Source of the DNA: Methanobrevibacter sp. V74
Lineage (GTDB): Archaea > Methanobacteriota > Methanobacteria > Methanobacteriales > Methanobacteriaceae
Direction of reading: 5' to 3'
Assembly: GCF_963082495.1 (NCBI RefSeq)
Contig: NZ_CAUJAN010000007.1
Span: 31,219-95,218 of the forward strand
DNA: 64,000 nt
Position 1 is the stretch's first letter, and every line of letters starts with the position of its first letter. The position numbers and the translations under genes were made by a program. The notes under the pieces were generated by a model. The model saw only the letters and a list, made by a program, of their open reading frames with translations, had not been told where the DNA came from and ran no database searches. Positions 10,936 to 20,155 of this stretch are shown here, piece by piece.

Positions 10936-12240
10936 AACCTTGTAGAAACCCTCTTCTAAAAAATTTGTATGGTTCTGTAAATGTTATGTAATACATCTTT
11001 GAGTTTTGTTTCTTTATTCTGTAGTCTTGTATTTCTACTAAAATTAACGCCATTAAATCCTTCTTTTTATTACGGAAATCACGCTTTCAACATTCATTCT
11101 TCGTGCATAGACATCATGCCAGAAGGATTGTAGTGCTATTTAATCTGTAATGTCCTGTTGTCGCACCTTTTTTTTAATGGTATTTGGTCGAATGCTCCTA
11201 CTTCTTCATTTTATGCATTTTTCTTATTTCTTCGGAAATCATATGGCTTTGTCTGCTAGTATGTAATAGGGGTTTGTATGGTATTAATTGCCTAATTGAA
11301 GGTAATACGAATTGTGTATCATGTTTTGGACTTTTATTTGCTGCGTAATTTTAGGATCATTCGTGTGTCAACATTTGATTGCAATATTGGTTTTTAATGT
11401 AAGCATTTTCTGCATTTTCCCCTTATTTTTGCGTAATAATTGTTAGCATAGTCGCTTGTGTGTTCCTGTTCCATCCAATGGCAACTAATTTTACATTCTG
11501 ATGGATGCATAAAAATTAATTAAGTCATTTAAATCTTTTAATTATGGTGTCTGACATTCTTTTACAAAGAATTTTTTTGAATAGTTGTGAAGTGTGGTAG
11601 CTTATTAAGACCTAGGAATTTTCTTATTTTGTCCATGAGTTCCAAACATTCAATTATTTCGCGATAGGTTGTCTTTAAATATAGGTTTTCATTGCTAAAA
11701 TAGTGAATAATTGTGGGCTGATTGTACATAATAGATTGCCTGTAATCACAGGAATACTTTGGAAAAAATCCATTTGGAATAGTTATAGGTTAATTCAACA
11801 AAATTTTAACAACATATTTTTTCATGTTTAGCAATGGAAAAAATAGTTTTTTTCTTCTTGAGTTTCATTTGTTAATTTTAAGTCCAAAATCCGAAAGGTT
11901 TAACTGTCTTGAATTCAAATAATAATATGGAAATATTTTATTTTTGTCTTCATATTAATATATATTCTCCATTTTACTATATATAGTTATTTATCGCATA
12001 ATTTGGATAATAGTAAGTTATATTTCAAGTGTAAAAAAAATTAAAGCAATTAAATCGCTTAAAATTAAAATCTAAGCATTTTTGGAAAAATTTTTTTGCT
12101 AAGTACATGTTCAAGTGAAAAATAATAATGAATTAAAAACATGTTAAAATTAAAAATAAAGAATCTATATGGCTTATTTAGACAAAACAACTAAATAAAT
12201 TCGATGTTACCATAAATTTTGATATGGTTTCTACAAGGTT
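10936..12240 (-). mobile_element. Degenerate IS, probably IS5-like, with dead transposase
   Basis: AACCTTGTAGAAACC at 10936-10950 is perfectly inverted at 12226-12240. The minus strand reads as scattered transposase pieces such as YREIIECLELMDKIRKFLG followed by LNKLPHFTTIQKF near 11690-11550, a pattern I associate with IS5-type DDE enzymes. Stops and frame changes run throughout and there is no open frame over 60 codons. It occupies nearly all of the 1.7-kb gap between hdrA and the V4R regulator. Confidence 0.6.
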
Positions 12241-12285
12241 AATTTAATAAAAAATAGTTTAAAATTGAACAGAAGCTAAAACTCG

Positions 12286-12304
12286 ATAATTTCTGCCAAC
12301 ACTC
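12286..12304. other. Solo end of an IS1182-like element
   Basis: ATAATTTCTGCCAACACTC matches the right terminal repeat of the IS at 59793-61658 (61638-61656), with no matching left end nearby. It shows that this IS type once sat here; the IS5-like remnant may have inserted into it. Confidence 0.55.
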
Positions 12305-12573
12305 AAAATTTAGTTTTATATAACCTGGATAATTTGTTTTATAAATATTTATATAAATGTTCTAAACAAATAGTTTATTAACACAATAATTATTTATAGT
12401 AATATATTATAAAATAATGGATTGTATTAAATATTGTATAATTAAGTTTACATAATGGTGGCTTAATTCATTGATGAAACATTAGAAATATTATTTTATC
12501 ATCCTAATTTTTTAATATAATTATTTGTATAATTCTAATAAATTATATTATAAATTTGTTATTGGGGAATAAT

Positions 12574-13347
12574 ATGATAAGAGATGAATCCATACAATTG
12601 TGGATGGGTAATAAAAATAAGGAAAAAGATGACGGCTCTTTAGACATTAGTCTGATTAGAAGTCCTACAAAATACGAAATTATACGATTATTAAATAATA
12701 ATGAGTTAAGTTTCGAAGAGATTGTAAAAAATACTTCAAAATCGAAACCAACAATTTCAATGCATCTTAAAAGCTTAAGAGAAGAGGGCATTGTAAAATA
12801 TAAAATGGATCCGTCAGATAATCGTAAAAAAATTTTTTATTTATGTGCAGATATCATTGGCAATGTAAATGCAAATAGACATGTTCATGTTAAAGAGAAC
12901 CAAACCAAATTGTTAATTGAAGACTTTATTGAAAATGGTGATGTGGAATATACATTAATGCTAGTTCATTCATTCAAATCAATTCTTCAAGAATTTGGTA
13001 TTGAAATGGAATATATTCTAACTTCAATTGGAAATCATATGGGGGTATATTTATTTGAAACTCTCTATGATAAAGATTTCAATAGATTTCAATCAAATAT
13101 CATCCAATATTGGAAAGACAATAATCTAGGTTTGCTTCAATTTGAACTTAATGATAATATTCAAATTGTCTGTTATGATTGTTTTGAATGTTATAATTTA
13201 CCTAAAACTGGAAAACCCGAATGTTATTTGGAAGTTGGAATGTTTGAAACATTGTTTTCTAAATATTTCAATCATGAAGCTTCTGTTACTGAAATTAAAT
13301 GTTATTCCATGGGCGATGATTATTGTGCTTTTGAAGTGGAAATTTAA
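12574..13347 (+). CDS. ArsR-type HTH and V4R domain regulator (MsvR-like)
   Basis: 257 aa from ATG 12574, chosen because GGGG lies 6-7 bp upstream; an earlier TTG at 12556 is less likely. The N-terminus is a winged helix (TKYEIIRLLNNNELSFEEIV, KPTISMHLKSLREEGIV). The C-terminal half is a V4R domain with cysteines in CYDCFECYNL, PECYLEVG and GDDYCAFEVE. This layout matches MsvR, a methanogen regulator whose DNA binding depends on cysteine redox state. It lies between hdrCBA and comDE, so control of redox or coenzyme M genes is a reasonable inference. The 300 bp upstream are AT-rich with TATA-like sequences and no other gene. Confidence 0.75.
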   Translation: MIRDESIQLWMGNKNKEKDDGSLDISLIRSPTKYEIIRLLNNNELSFEEIVKNTSKSKPTISMHLKSLREEGIVKYKMDPSDNRKKIFYLCADIIGNVNANRHVHVKENQTKLLIEDFIENGDVEYTLMLVHSFKSILQEFGIEMEYILTSIGNHMGVYLFETLYDKDFNRFQSNIIQYWKDNNLGLLQFELNDNIQIVCYDCFECYNLPKTGKPECYLEVGMFETLFSKYFNHEASVTEIKCYSMGDDYCAFEVEI

Positions 13348-13403
13348 GTTAACGTTTTAATTATTTTTAAAACATAACTTCTTTATTTTTTTAAAATTAA
13401 CAT

Positions 13404-13940
13404 TCATATGGATTTCATAAATCTTTCTTTAATTGTAATCGGGTCTATATCAATTATCGGTGCTTTAGAATTTCCTTCTTCAGTTCTATATACAATAAAA
13501 CTTGCATCTTCACTTTTGATAAATTCTTTTAAATCGATATCCTCATAATAATGACTATTTTTAAATCCAACGCCTCTTGCAATATCAACAAGGTCAACTA
13601 CTTGTGCATATGTGTCTTGATTGCCAGTAGATCCATATGCTCCATTGTCAATAACAATCCAGGTTAGATTAGAAGGATTATTTGCAAATACAGTTACAAG
13701 TGAGCCCATATTCATTAAAAGAGACCCATCACCATCAATAACAACAATATCATCATAAGGATGAGCTAATGCCAGTCCAAGTCCAATTGATGAGGCAAGA
13801 CCCATTGAACCAATCATATAAAAGTTTTTAGATCGGTCATCTATTTCATATAACTCCCTTGATGGAAATCCAATATTACAAATGACCAATTCTTCATCGA
13901 TATTTTCCATAATATCTTTAATAGCTTCATATCTTGCCAT
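13404..13940 (-). CDS. comE: Sulfopyruvate decarboxylase, beta subunit
   Basis: 178 aa, thiamine diphosphate-binding half of the enzyme. The cofactor signature is visible as VVIDGDGSLLMNMGS, with Asn about 28 residues later (NPSNLTWIVIDNGAYG). With ComD it decarboxylates sulfopyruvate to sulfoacetaldehyde, the substrate of the last step of coenzyme M synthesis. It starts 4 bp after the comD stop, so the two are one transcript on the minus strand, convergent with the V4R regulator. The length fits the stand-alone subunit form; some species fuse D and E. Confidence 0.93.
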   Translation of the reverse strand: MARYEAIKDIMENIDEELVICNIGFPSRELYEIDDRSKNFYMIGSMGLASSIGLGLALAHPYDDIVVIDGDGSLLMNMGSLVTVFANNPSNLTWIVIDNGAYGSTGNQDTYAQVVDLVDIARGVGFKNSHYYEDIDLKEFIKSEDASFIVYRTEEGNSKAPIIDIDPITIKERFMKSI

Positions 13941-13944
13941 AGTA

Positions 13945-14436
13945 TCACCAATATTTGATCTCTAATAATATGCTGACGGGTTTTCCTTCTTCTTCAGAAA
14001 ATTCCCAAGATAATCTAACGTCATTATAAGCGGCTTCAGGAGTGACTGGTGTGAAGAAATTAAAATTCATTGCTTCAAGTATTCTTGAAGTTGATTCACC
14101 CATAGGAACTTGACCAACTATATTTTCACCTTCAGTTCCACGATGGCTCATTATCATCAGTAATGGAAATTCATATAACTCCATTAATGATTTAAGTGCA
14201 TTTATTGAATTGCCAAATCCGGAGTTTTGCATTAAAATAGCTGTATGTTTGCCACCGAGATAAGCTCCAGCACATATTCCAATTCCTTCCTCCTCACGTG
14301 TAACTGGAATGTGGGTAATTTCAGGGTCATCATCAATCATATTTAATAATTTTGATAAGTTTACACAGGGAACACTAACAATAAAATCGATTCCTGCATC
14401 TTTAAGACCATTATAAATAGCTTCACTACTATCCAT
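13945..14436 (-). CDS. comD: Sulfopyruvate decarboxylase, alpha subunit
   Basis: 163 aa, the pyrimidine-binding half of the thiamine diphosphate enzyme. Recognised from [14 protein letters not shown], the [16 protein letters not shown] segment containing the conserved Glu, and [14 protein letters not shown]. It pairs with comE just downstream. The start at 14436 is about 100 bp from the divergent cofH, so both genes share one promoter region with TATA-like stretches near 14460-14520. Confidence 0.93.
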   Translation of the reverse strand: MDSSEAIYNGLKDAGIDFIVSVPCVNLSKLLNMIDDDPEITHIPVTREEEGIGICAGAYLGGKHTAILMQNSGFGNSINALKSLMELYEFPLLMIMSHRGTEGENIVGQVPMGESTSRILEAMNFNFFTPVTPEAAYNDVRLSWEFSEEEGKPVSILLEIKYW

Positions 14437-14539
14437 TTCATATCACTTTTTAAATTTTATATAGTAATTTATCTTAAATACTATAAAAAACTATTCAAAC
14501 ATAGTAAAGTTTTTATTTATTTAACCCTAATATACAATC

Positions 14540-15682
14540 ATGTTTAGCAAACTTCCGATATCTAGTAAAACGGAAAAGATTTTAACAAAATCTTTAGATG
14601 AAGCCATTACAGTTGAAGAAGCAAATCATTTAATGAATATAAAAGGAACTGATTTATATCCTTTACTTGCAACTGCGGATTATTTACGCCATGAAATTGC
14701 TGGTGATGATGTAACATTCATCAATAACTGCAATATTAACTTTACTAACATCTGCACTGTTAGATGTGGTTTTTGCGCATTTGGAAAAGATGCAGGTGAT
14801 CCAGAGGCATATATATTAAATGATGAGCAAATTTTGACAAAAGCTCAGGGAGCGGTTGAAAAAGGAGCTCATGAATTTTGTTTGATGGGTGGTGTTCTTC
14901 CAGATGCGGATATTGAGTATTATGAGCATCTACTTAGATTGTTGAAAGGGGAGTATCCGAATGTAATGATTCATGGATTTTCACCAACAATGATTAATGA
15001 TGCATGTACTGTATCGGGAATAAATATTGCAGAAGGTTGTGAAAGATTATGTGATGCTGGTCTTGATACATTGCCCGGAACTGCTGCTGAGATATTAACT
15101 GACCGTTCAAGAGAAATAATCTGTCCAGAAAAGGTTAATGTACAAGAATGGATTGACATTGTAAAAACTGCTCATGAGGTTGGAATTCCAGGTTCAGCAA
15201 CAATTATGTATGGACATGTGGAGACTTTAAAAGAAAGAGTAGAACATATTGATATCATTCGCAGATTACAAGAAGAAACTCATGGTTTTACTGAGTTTAT
15301 TCCAATGACATTTATGCATGAGTATTCTCCAATCTTTTTAGAAGGCCAGTCAAATCTTGGAGCTAGTGGAATTGAAGATTTGAAATTATATGCAGTTTCC
15401 AGATTAATGCTTAGAGATTTAATCCCAAATATCCAAGTTTCCTGGGTTAAGATGGGTTTTAGATTTGCACATGTGGCTCTCACAGCAGGCACTAATGATT
15501 TAGGCGGAACTCTTGGAGGGGACGAATTGTCTGAAGCCTCCGGTGCTCCTGATGGTGTTGAAGCATCAATTGAAACATTAGAGGGCATGGTTAGAGATCT
15601 TGGAAGAAATCCGGTTGAGAGAAACTCCAAGTATACTGAATTTTATCCAATTAATAAAGGCATAGAAATGCCTACATTATAG
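14540..15682 (+). CDS. cofH: FO synthase subunit CofH (radical SAM)
   Basis: 380 aa. The radical SAM cluster motif is ICTVRCGFCAFG (CxxxCxxC, about residues 70-80), followed by CLMGGVLPD and the CofH-typical NIQVSWVKMG. CofH joins a tyrosine-derived radical to 5-amino-6-ribitylaminouracil; CofG then closes the deazaflavin ring of coenzyme F420. No strong ribosome binding site precedes ATG 14540, so it may be leaderless. It is close to the thymidylate kinase-like gene downstream. The gene at 25261 makes a precursor of its uracil substrate. Confidence 0.92.
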   Translation: MFSKLPISSKTEKILTKSLDEAITVEEANHLMNIKGTDLYPLLATADYLRHEIAGDDVTFINNCNINFTNICTVRCGFCAFGKDAGDPEAYILNDEQILTKAQGAVEKGAHEFCLMGGVLPDADIEYYEHLLRLLKGEYPNVMIHGFSPTMINDACTVSGINIAEGCERLCDAGLDTLPGTAAEILTDRSREIICPEKVNVQEWIDIVKTAHEVGIPGSATIMYGHVETLKERVEHIDIIRRLQEETHGFTEFIPMTFMHEYSPIFLEGQSNLGASGIEDLKLYAVSRLMLRDLIPNIQVSWVKMGFRFAHVALTAGTNDLGGTLGGDELSEASGAPDGVEASIETLEGMVRDLGRNPVERNSKYTEFYPINKGIEMPTL

Positions 15683-15691
15683 GTGCTTAAA

Positions 15692-16264
15692 TTGAAGAAG
15701 TTTATTGTTATCGATGGGTTAGATGGGTCTGGAAAAGATACACAAGTTAATTTATTGGCTGAAGCTTATAAAAAACATGGAAAAAGTGTTGTTGTTAGAT
15801 CCCATCCATGTTGTGATAATAAGTTTGGTCGCAAATCAAAACTTGCACTTCAAAAACAAGGCAAAATCAATAAAATTAAAGCAACGGTTTATTTTGGTCT
15901 TGATGCAATCAGATCTGTTCATATCTATTATTATAAAAAAAATTGTGATGTTTTAATCTTTTCTAGATATATATTGGCGGTTATGTATCTTCCAAATGGT
16001 ATAAATTCACTTGTTTATAAAATTGTTGCTTTTATTCTTCCAACTTCTGATTGCATGTTCTTTTTAGACATTACGCCGGAAGAATCACTTAGGCGTATTG
16101 ATACACGTCAGGAAGAGCTTGAAATGTTTGAAAATATTGATTCCTTACGTGAAAATAGAGAAAGATCACGTAAATTTACATATAATTGGAATGTTGTTTC
16201 AGCAGATGATGCGCCTGATGTAATTTCACAAAAAATAAAAGACATATGTTTCCAAACTGATTAG
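15692..16264 (+). CDS. Thymidylate kinase-like P-loop kinase
   Basis: About 190 aa. The P-loop is DGLDGSGKDTQ near the N-terminus, followed by a DR-type region (IFSRYILAVMYLP) and a lid rich in Arg (RRIDTRQEELEMF). The family phosphorylates dTMP, but the sequence departs from standard Tmk (SRY instead of DRY, NLFLDI-like CMFFLDIT), so another nucleotide could be the substrate. I prefer TTG 15692 because AGGTG at 15681-15685 lies a normal distance upstream; the frame is open from GTG 15683. Confidence 0.65.
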   Translation: MKKFIVIDGLDGSGKDTQVNLLAEAYKKHGKSVVVRSHPCCDNKFGRKSKLALQKQGKINKIKATVYFGLDAIRSVHIYYYKKNCDVLIFSRYILAVMYLPNGINSLVYKIVAFILPTSDCMFFLDITPEESLRRIDTRQEELEMFENIDSLRENRERSRKFTYNWNVVSADDAPDVISQKIKDICFQTD

Positions 16265-16265
16265 A

Positions 16266-16523
16266 TTATAATACTTCCTTTATCCCATCACTTGTTATAA
16301 TCATCAATGAGTTTAAGTTTTCTAAAACAAGTGAAACAATCGGATGGGTCTGAATATCCTTATGCATGAATATTATTTCTTTTTCTACAATATCAATCCA
16401 ATTAACATGATAAACTACCACTCCATTAACAATTAAACCCAAATACTCAGGTACGAATCTGTTTTCATCTATTTCTTCAAAGTAAGGATTTTTTCTCAAT
16501 ATCTCTCTTAAAACATTTTCCAT
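16266..16523 (-). CDS. Small conserved protein of unknown function, after priS
   Basis: 85 aa from the ATG at 16523, where AAAGGTG supplies a ribosome binding site. A longer frame that starts inside priS is not supported. No known domain is recognised; the sequence has alternating hydrophobic stretches (YLGLIVNGVVVYHVNWIDI) and no signal peptide. It begins right after the priS stop, so it is very likely co-transcribed with priS. Confidence 0.6.
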   Translation of the reverse strand: MENVLREILRKNPYFEEIDENRFVPEYLGLIVNGVVVYHVNWIDIVEKEIIFMHKDIQTHPIVSLVLENLNSLMIITSDGIKEVL

Positions 16524-16524
16524 A

Positions 16525-17502
16525 TTATACACCTTTTCTCTCATATACAAACTCAGGCACTGCCTTATCAAAAGGATCAAAGCTTTCTCTATTTTTAACT
16601 TCCATACATTTCATGCTTACTTTGGAGTGTAGCGATGAAGGCAATCTCAAAATTCTTTTAAGGTCAATTGATACTTTTGCATCAATTGTTGCAAGATTAA
16701 CTCTTGCCATAGATTCAACAAGGTTTTTATATCTTCTAGGTCCGATATCTCTTTTAAATAAACCCCAATTATTGTTTTTCAAGTGGTGTCTTGAAGATAT
16801 TATGTCTTTCATTAATTTAGGATTTATTCCATCTATTTTTTCATTACCTACTAAATGGAGGATATTAAATTTAACTTTATCGGTAAATATCTTTGAATAA
16901 CCTATAGGTATTGTGAAATGCTCAAAATTAAATCCCTGAGGAGATACTTCTGAGTTCATAAACTGTGATTTTGGAACTTCAGCACCTGCAGCGTATTTTA
17001 AAACTTCAGATCTAAGTTCACTATTTGCAAGCATCATTTCTTCATCAAGAATTCTTATATGGTATCCTCTTCCGGAGTATATTAAATGAATGTTTTTCAA
17101 TCCTAAATCAGATTCTAAAGTATCAATTAATGTATTTACTATTTCTAAAGCTTCCCCAAGACAAATTTCGCATACTCCATTACATTGACATGATCTAATC
17201 GGTATGTCTTTTGCATCTACATCGAAAACATATTCCGCCTTTAACCAATCTTCACGACGGCGAGGGTTATTATAAAAAGCTACTGAAATATAAGCTGCAA
17301 ATGGTGCTTTATACCTTAAGAATTTCCTTAATGATTCACTTCCTTTAAAAACTTTATATCTGTCATTTGGTCCTCTGCCGTTGTGGTCGAAACCAAACTC
17401 TCTTTTTCTGATATCATTTGAAATGAAGTCAGGCAAATCTTTAGGATCCCATTCTTCACGATAGTATTGTCTTCGCTCTTTTATTGTAGCTTTAGAAAAC
17501 AT
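16525..17502 (-). CDS. priS: DNA primase small catalytic subunit
   Basis: 325 aa. The catalytic carboxylates are in YVFDVDAKD (Asp94 and Asp96), followed by a zinc-binding cysteine group (CQCNGVCEIC) and the YSGRGYHIRI motif conserved in archaeal and eukaryotic primases. It makes RNA or DNA primers together with PriL, whose gene is 1.1 kb away on the same strand. The start at 17502 follows a TATA-rich region shared with the divergent membrane protein gene. Confidence 0.93.
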   Translation of the reverse strand: MFSKATIKERRQYYREEWDPKDLPDFISNDIRKREFGFDHNGRGPNDRYKVFKGSESLRKFLRYKAPFAAYISVAFYNNPRRREDWLKAEYVFDVDAKDIPIRSCQCNGVCEICLGEALEIVNTLIDTLESDLGLKNIHLIYSGRGYHIRILDEEMMLANSELRSEVLKYAAGAEVPKSQFMNSEVSPQGFNFEHFTIPIGYSKIFTDKVKFNILHLVGNEKIDGINPKLMKDIISSRHHLKNNNWGLFKRDIGPRRYKNLVESMARVNLATIDAKVSIDLKRILRLPSSLHSKVSMKCMEVKNRESFDPFDKAVPEFVYERKGV

Positions 17503-17619
17503 GATTATAATTATATTTTTAAAGTATTTATTTATTGGGTAAGTGCGATTTTGTGTATTGTAATGTTTTTATATTACCTAAAATATAAGTTACATTGAGG
17601 TAAAATTATAGGTGTATTC

Positions 17620-18110
17620 ATGTTTTTAACAATTACTTTATCAATAATTATAATGTTTGCAGTTGTTTTAATGATAGTGTCTGGAGTGGATTTTATCCAG
17701 AACAAAAGACTTTTCACATCAGCTCCTCAAGATATCCAAGATGCAATAGTCCCAGATAATGAACGATTTAGAGGGGCTCATTTAATTGGTTGGATTTTAG
17801 ATATCCTTTCAGTTCTCATTATTATTTTTTCTATATTATATGCATTTATTGATGGAATCAATCATAACTGGAAATTCTGCAGATTTTCATAAGGTTTTTA
17901 GTCATGCTATGGGCTTATAAAATATTTGATATAATATTCCTGGATTGGTTTTTATTAACCAAAACACATTTTTATCAGCATTATTTTCCTGAAACCAGAG
18001 ATTGTAAAAGTTTTAAGCAATATGGATTTAATAAAAAACAGCAAATCATGAAATTGATCCTATTTCCATTTATTGCTTTAATATTTGCAGGAATAGCAAC
18101 ATTATTTTAA
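17620..18110 (+). pseudogene. Small membrane protein, one frameshift
   Basis: The reading frame from ATG 17620 encodes two hydrophobic helices and ends at 17892, while a second frame (to 18110) encodes two more. Reading the second frame upstream of its first ATG gives EILQIFIRFLVMLWAYKIFD, which continues the protein smoothly, so one base is missing near 17865. The rebuilt protein is about 163 aa with four membrane segments. The function is unknown. It is either a real mutation or an assembly error, and would repay a check against raw reads. Confidence 0.6.
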
Positions 18111-18150
18111 ATTCAATAATTTTAATATCTATTAAAAGGAATATTATCAT

Positions 18151-18666
18151 ATGGAAGAAATAGTTGAAGTTATTGGAATCGAACATTTAAAAACAATATT
18201 GTCAGGTCTTACACCAGAAGACATTGTTAAACCTGCATTTGATAATTGGATGGGCGGCATTAAAACTGGCCATACAATATTAAATCTTGAAAATGGTCAG
18301 GTTTATGGATTAGGCATTGATTTTAATGATCTTTCATTAGGCGATGAGATTTATATTGAATTATATACCATTAGCTCTCATGAAAATCCAATCAATGAAG
18401 AGGAATTTTTCTCTAAAAGGGAATATGAGGAATTTCTAGAGTTTAGCAGCGAAGATCCTTGTGAGCATATTCCAGATATTATCACAGAATTTTGTGAAGT
18501 AAAAGGCATTGATGAATATGAACGCCAAATTGGCCTTTTAGCATATAATTTTGAAAAAATGGAACAATCCAATTATAATATGTGGGAATCTAAGATTTTA
18601 AACAAGTATTATGATGCCATTTATGAAAACCACAATCCATTTGAGTTTAGCCAGTCTAGTCTTTAG
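18151..18666 (+). CDS. Hypothetical acidic protein
   Basis: 171 aa, soluble and acidic (many Glu and Asp), no domain recognised. ATG at 18151 follows AAAAGGAAT. Its 3' end overlaps the 3' end of priL by 11 bp, convergently. A low-complexity acidic middle (INEEEFFSKREYEEFLEF) is present. I see no motif that suggests a reaction. Confidence 0.6.
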   Translation: MEEIVEVIGIEHLKTILSGLTPEDIVKPAFDNWMGGIKTGHTILNLENGQVYGLGIDFNDLSLGDEIYIELYTISSHENPINEEEFFSKREYEEFLEFSSEDPCEHIPDIITEFCEVKGIDEYERQIGLLAYNFEKMEQSNYNMWESKILNKYYDAIYENHNPFEFSQSSL

Positions 18667-19993
18667 GGGATTGTTTGTCCAGCTGGAATTTTTTACGCCC
18701 ATAACATGAAAGAGGGTTATTGATTCCTTTACATGATTTGTCTGGATGACATAGGTGGGGTAAATGTATTTTTATTTTCTCACAGCTCATTGGAGTATAC
18801 CATTTAGTTTCACCTTCATGGTTAATATCAACTGTTTCATGCATTCCAAAACCTAATTTTGAGATGATATTTATTTTTTCTTGAGGCTGGTCATCAAATA
18901 AAGGAGGTGTACAGTTATCTGCCGCATCAAAGATTAATGGAAGGATTTCATTTTCTGTAATTGTAAGGTCAGGATCTATGTCTGATACTTTCACGGTTTC
19001 ATCTGAAGCAAATATTCTTGGATATAATCTTGCATATGATGCAAAGGATGTTAAAAGAAGTACGATTGCATCGTTACGTCCACCGGAAGATACACCTTCA
19101 ACTGTTGCTTTAATGCATGGTGGGAAAGCATCTGGATTTAATTTACCTGCTTCGACAGAACCGTAAATTCCACCACTACCTGTATAGTATTGATTATATT
19201 TGCTAATCTCTGTTGGTATGAATTCTTTTAACTCTTCACTGATTTTAATGATGGCTGGGTGAATTTCAATTCTTGCTGACATTTCTTTAATGCGTCCAAT
19301 ATATTCTTCGGTTTTCTGCATTATTAATCTTGATATGATTTGTTCTTTGACGCTGTCGCCTATTAATATATTATACATTCGCTCAGGGCTCCTATCGATA
19401 AATTCATCCCCAAAACGATATAGGAAGTCGTCCTGTTGAAGAATAATGTTTCCTTCATCAATTAAAAGATCGGTCATTTTGATTTTTTTGGAAGCTACAA
19501 TGTCTCTTAGGGATTTCCAGTTTATTGCACCATCCACCTTCACCTCATCAAGCACTTCATCAATGATTTCTGCTCTTGAAATTGGAGGTATTTTAGATAA
19601 TCTTTCTAGAATCAGTGTTCCTTGAGATTCAATAAATAGTCTGGTCTCTCGTGAGCCTAAGTTAAATTGTATTGCAATTGCCTGACATAGTATATGAAAG
19701 GCCACTGCGTCTTTGGCGAATAATTCTTCATTTGACAGGTATTCAAATTCAGCTGGAACAAAGTTGTTGTTGTTCTTTTTCTCTATTGCCCATTGCATAC
19801 GTTTCATACATAAATCAAAGTATGATTTAGGAATTAAATTGTCATCTGATATTTTTTGATTTAGTGTGTGAGTGCAGATTTCTATTAAAGATTCATCTAC
19901 CTCAAATATTTGATTTAAATCTCCATATTCACGTATAATTTCTCTTCCTTCATCGGAAAGTGGATTAATATATGAAACTTCTGCCATGTTCAT
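18656..19993 (-). CDS. priL: DNA primase large subunit
   Basis: 445 aa. The C-terminal domain holds the cysteines that bind the primase 4Fe-4S cluster: DNCTPPLFDD, PMSCEKIKIHLPHLCHP, then CKGINNPLSCYGRKKF. PriL regulates primer length and contacts PriS. The N-terminal two thirds are helical with no special motif. The start is at 19993 (MNMAEV) or two codons later. Confidence 0.92.
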   Translation of the reverse strand: MNMAEVSYINPLSDEGREIIREYGDLNQIFEVDESLIEICTHTLNQKISDDNLIPKSYFDLCMKRMQWAIEKKNNNNFVPAEFEYLSNEELFAKDAVAFHILCQAIAIQFNLGSRETRLFIESQGTLILERLSKIPPISRAEIIDEVLDEVKVDGAINWKSLRDIVASKKIKMTDLLIDEGNIILQQDDFLYRFGDEFIDRSPERMYNILIGDSVKEQIISRLIMQKTEEYIGRIKEMSARIEIHPAIIKISEELKEFIPTEISKYNQYYTGSGGIYGSVEAGKLNPDAFPPCIKATVEGVSSGGRNDAIVLLLTSFASYARLYPRIFASDETVKVSDIDPDLTITENEILPLIFDAADNCTPPLFDDQPQEKINIISKLGFGMHETVDINHEGETKWYTPMSCEKIKIHLPHLCHPDKSCKGINNPLSCYGRKKFQLDKQSPKD

Positions 19994-20155
19994 TATTTTT
20001 TATTTTATATTTTAAATAGATAACCTATTTTCAAATTCAATATTGATTTTTTTAAATTATTTTAATTGGCGAAAAAATTGCCTCTAAAAATAAATCTTTA
20101 TTATATATAAGTAACATAATTATACTATGTTTAAAATAATTGAGGGGACTGATTA

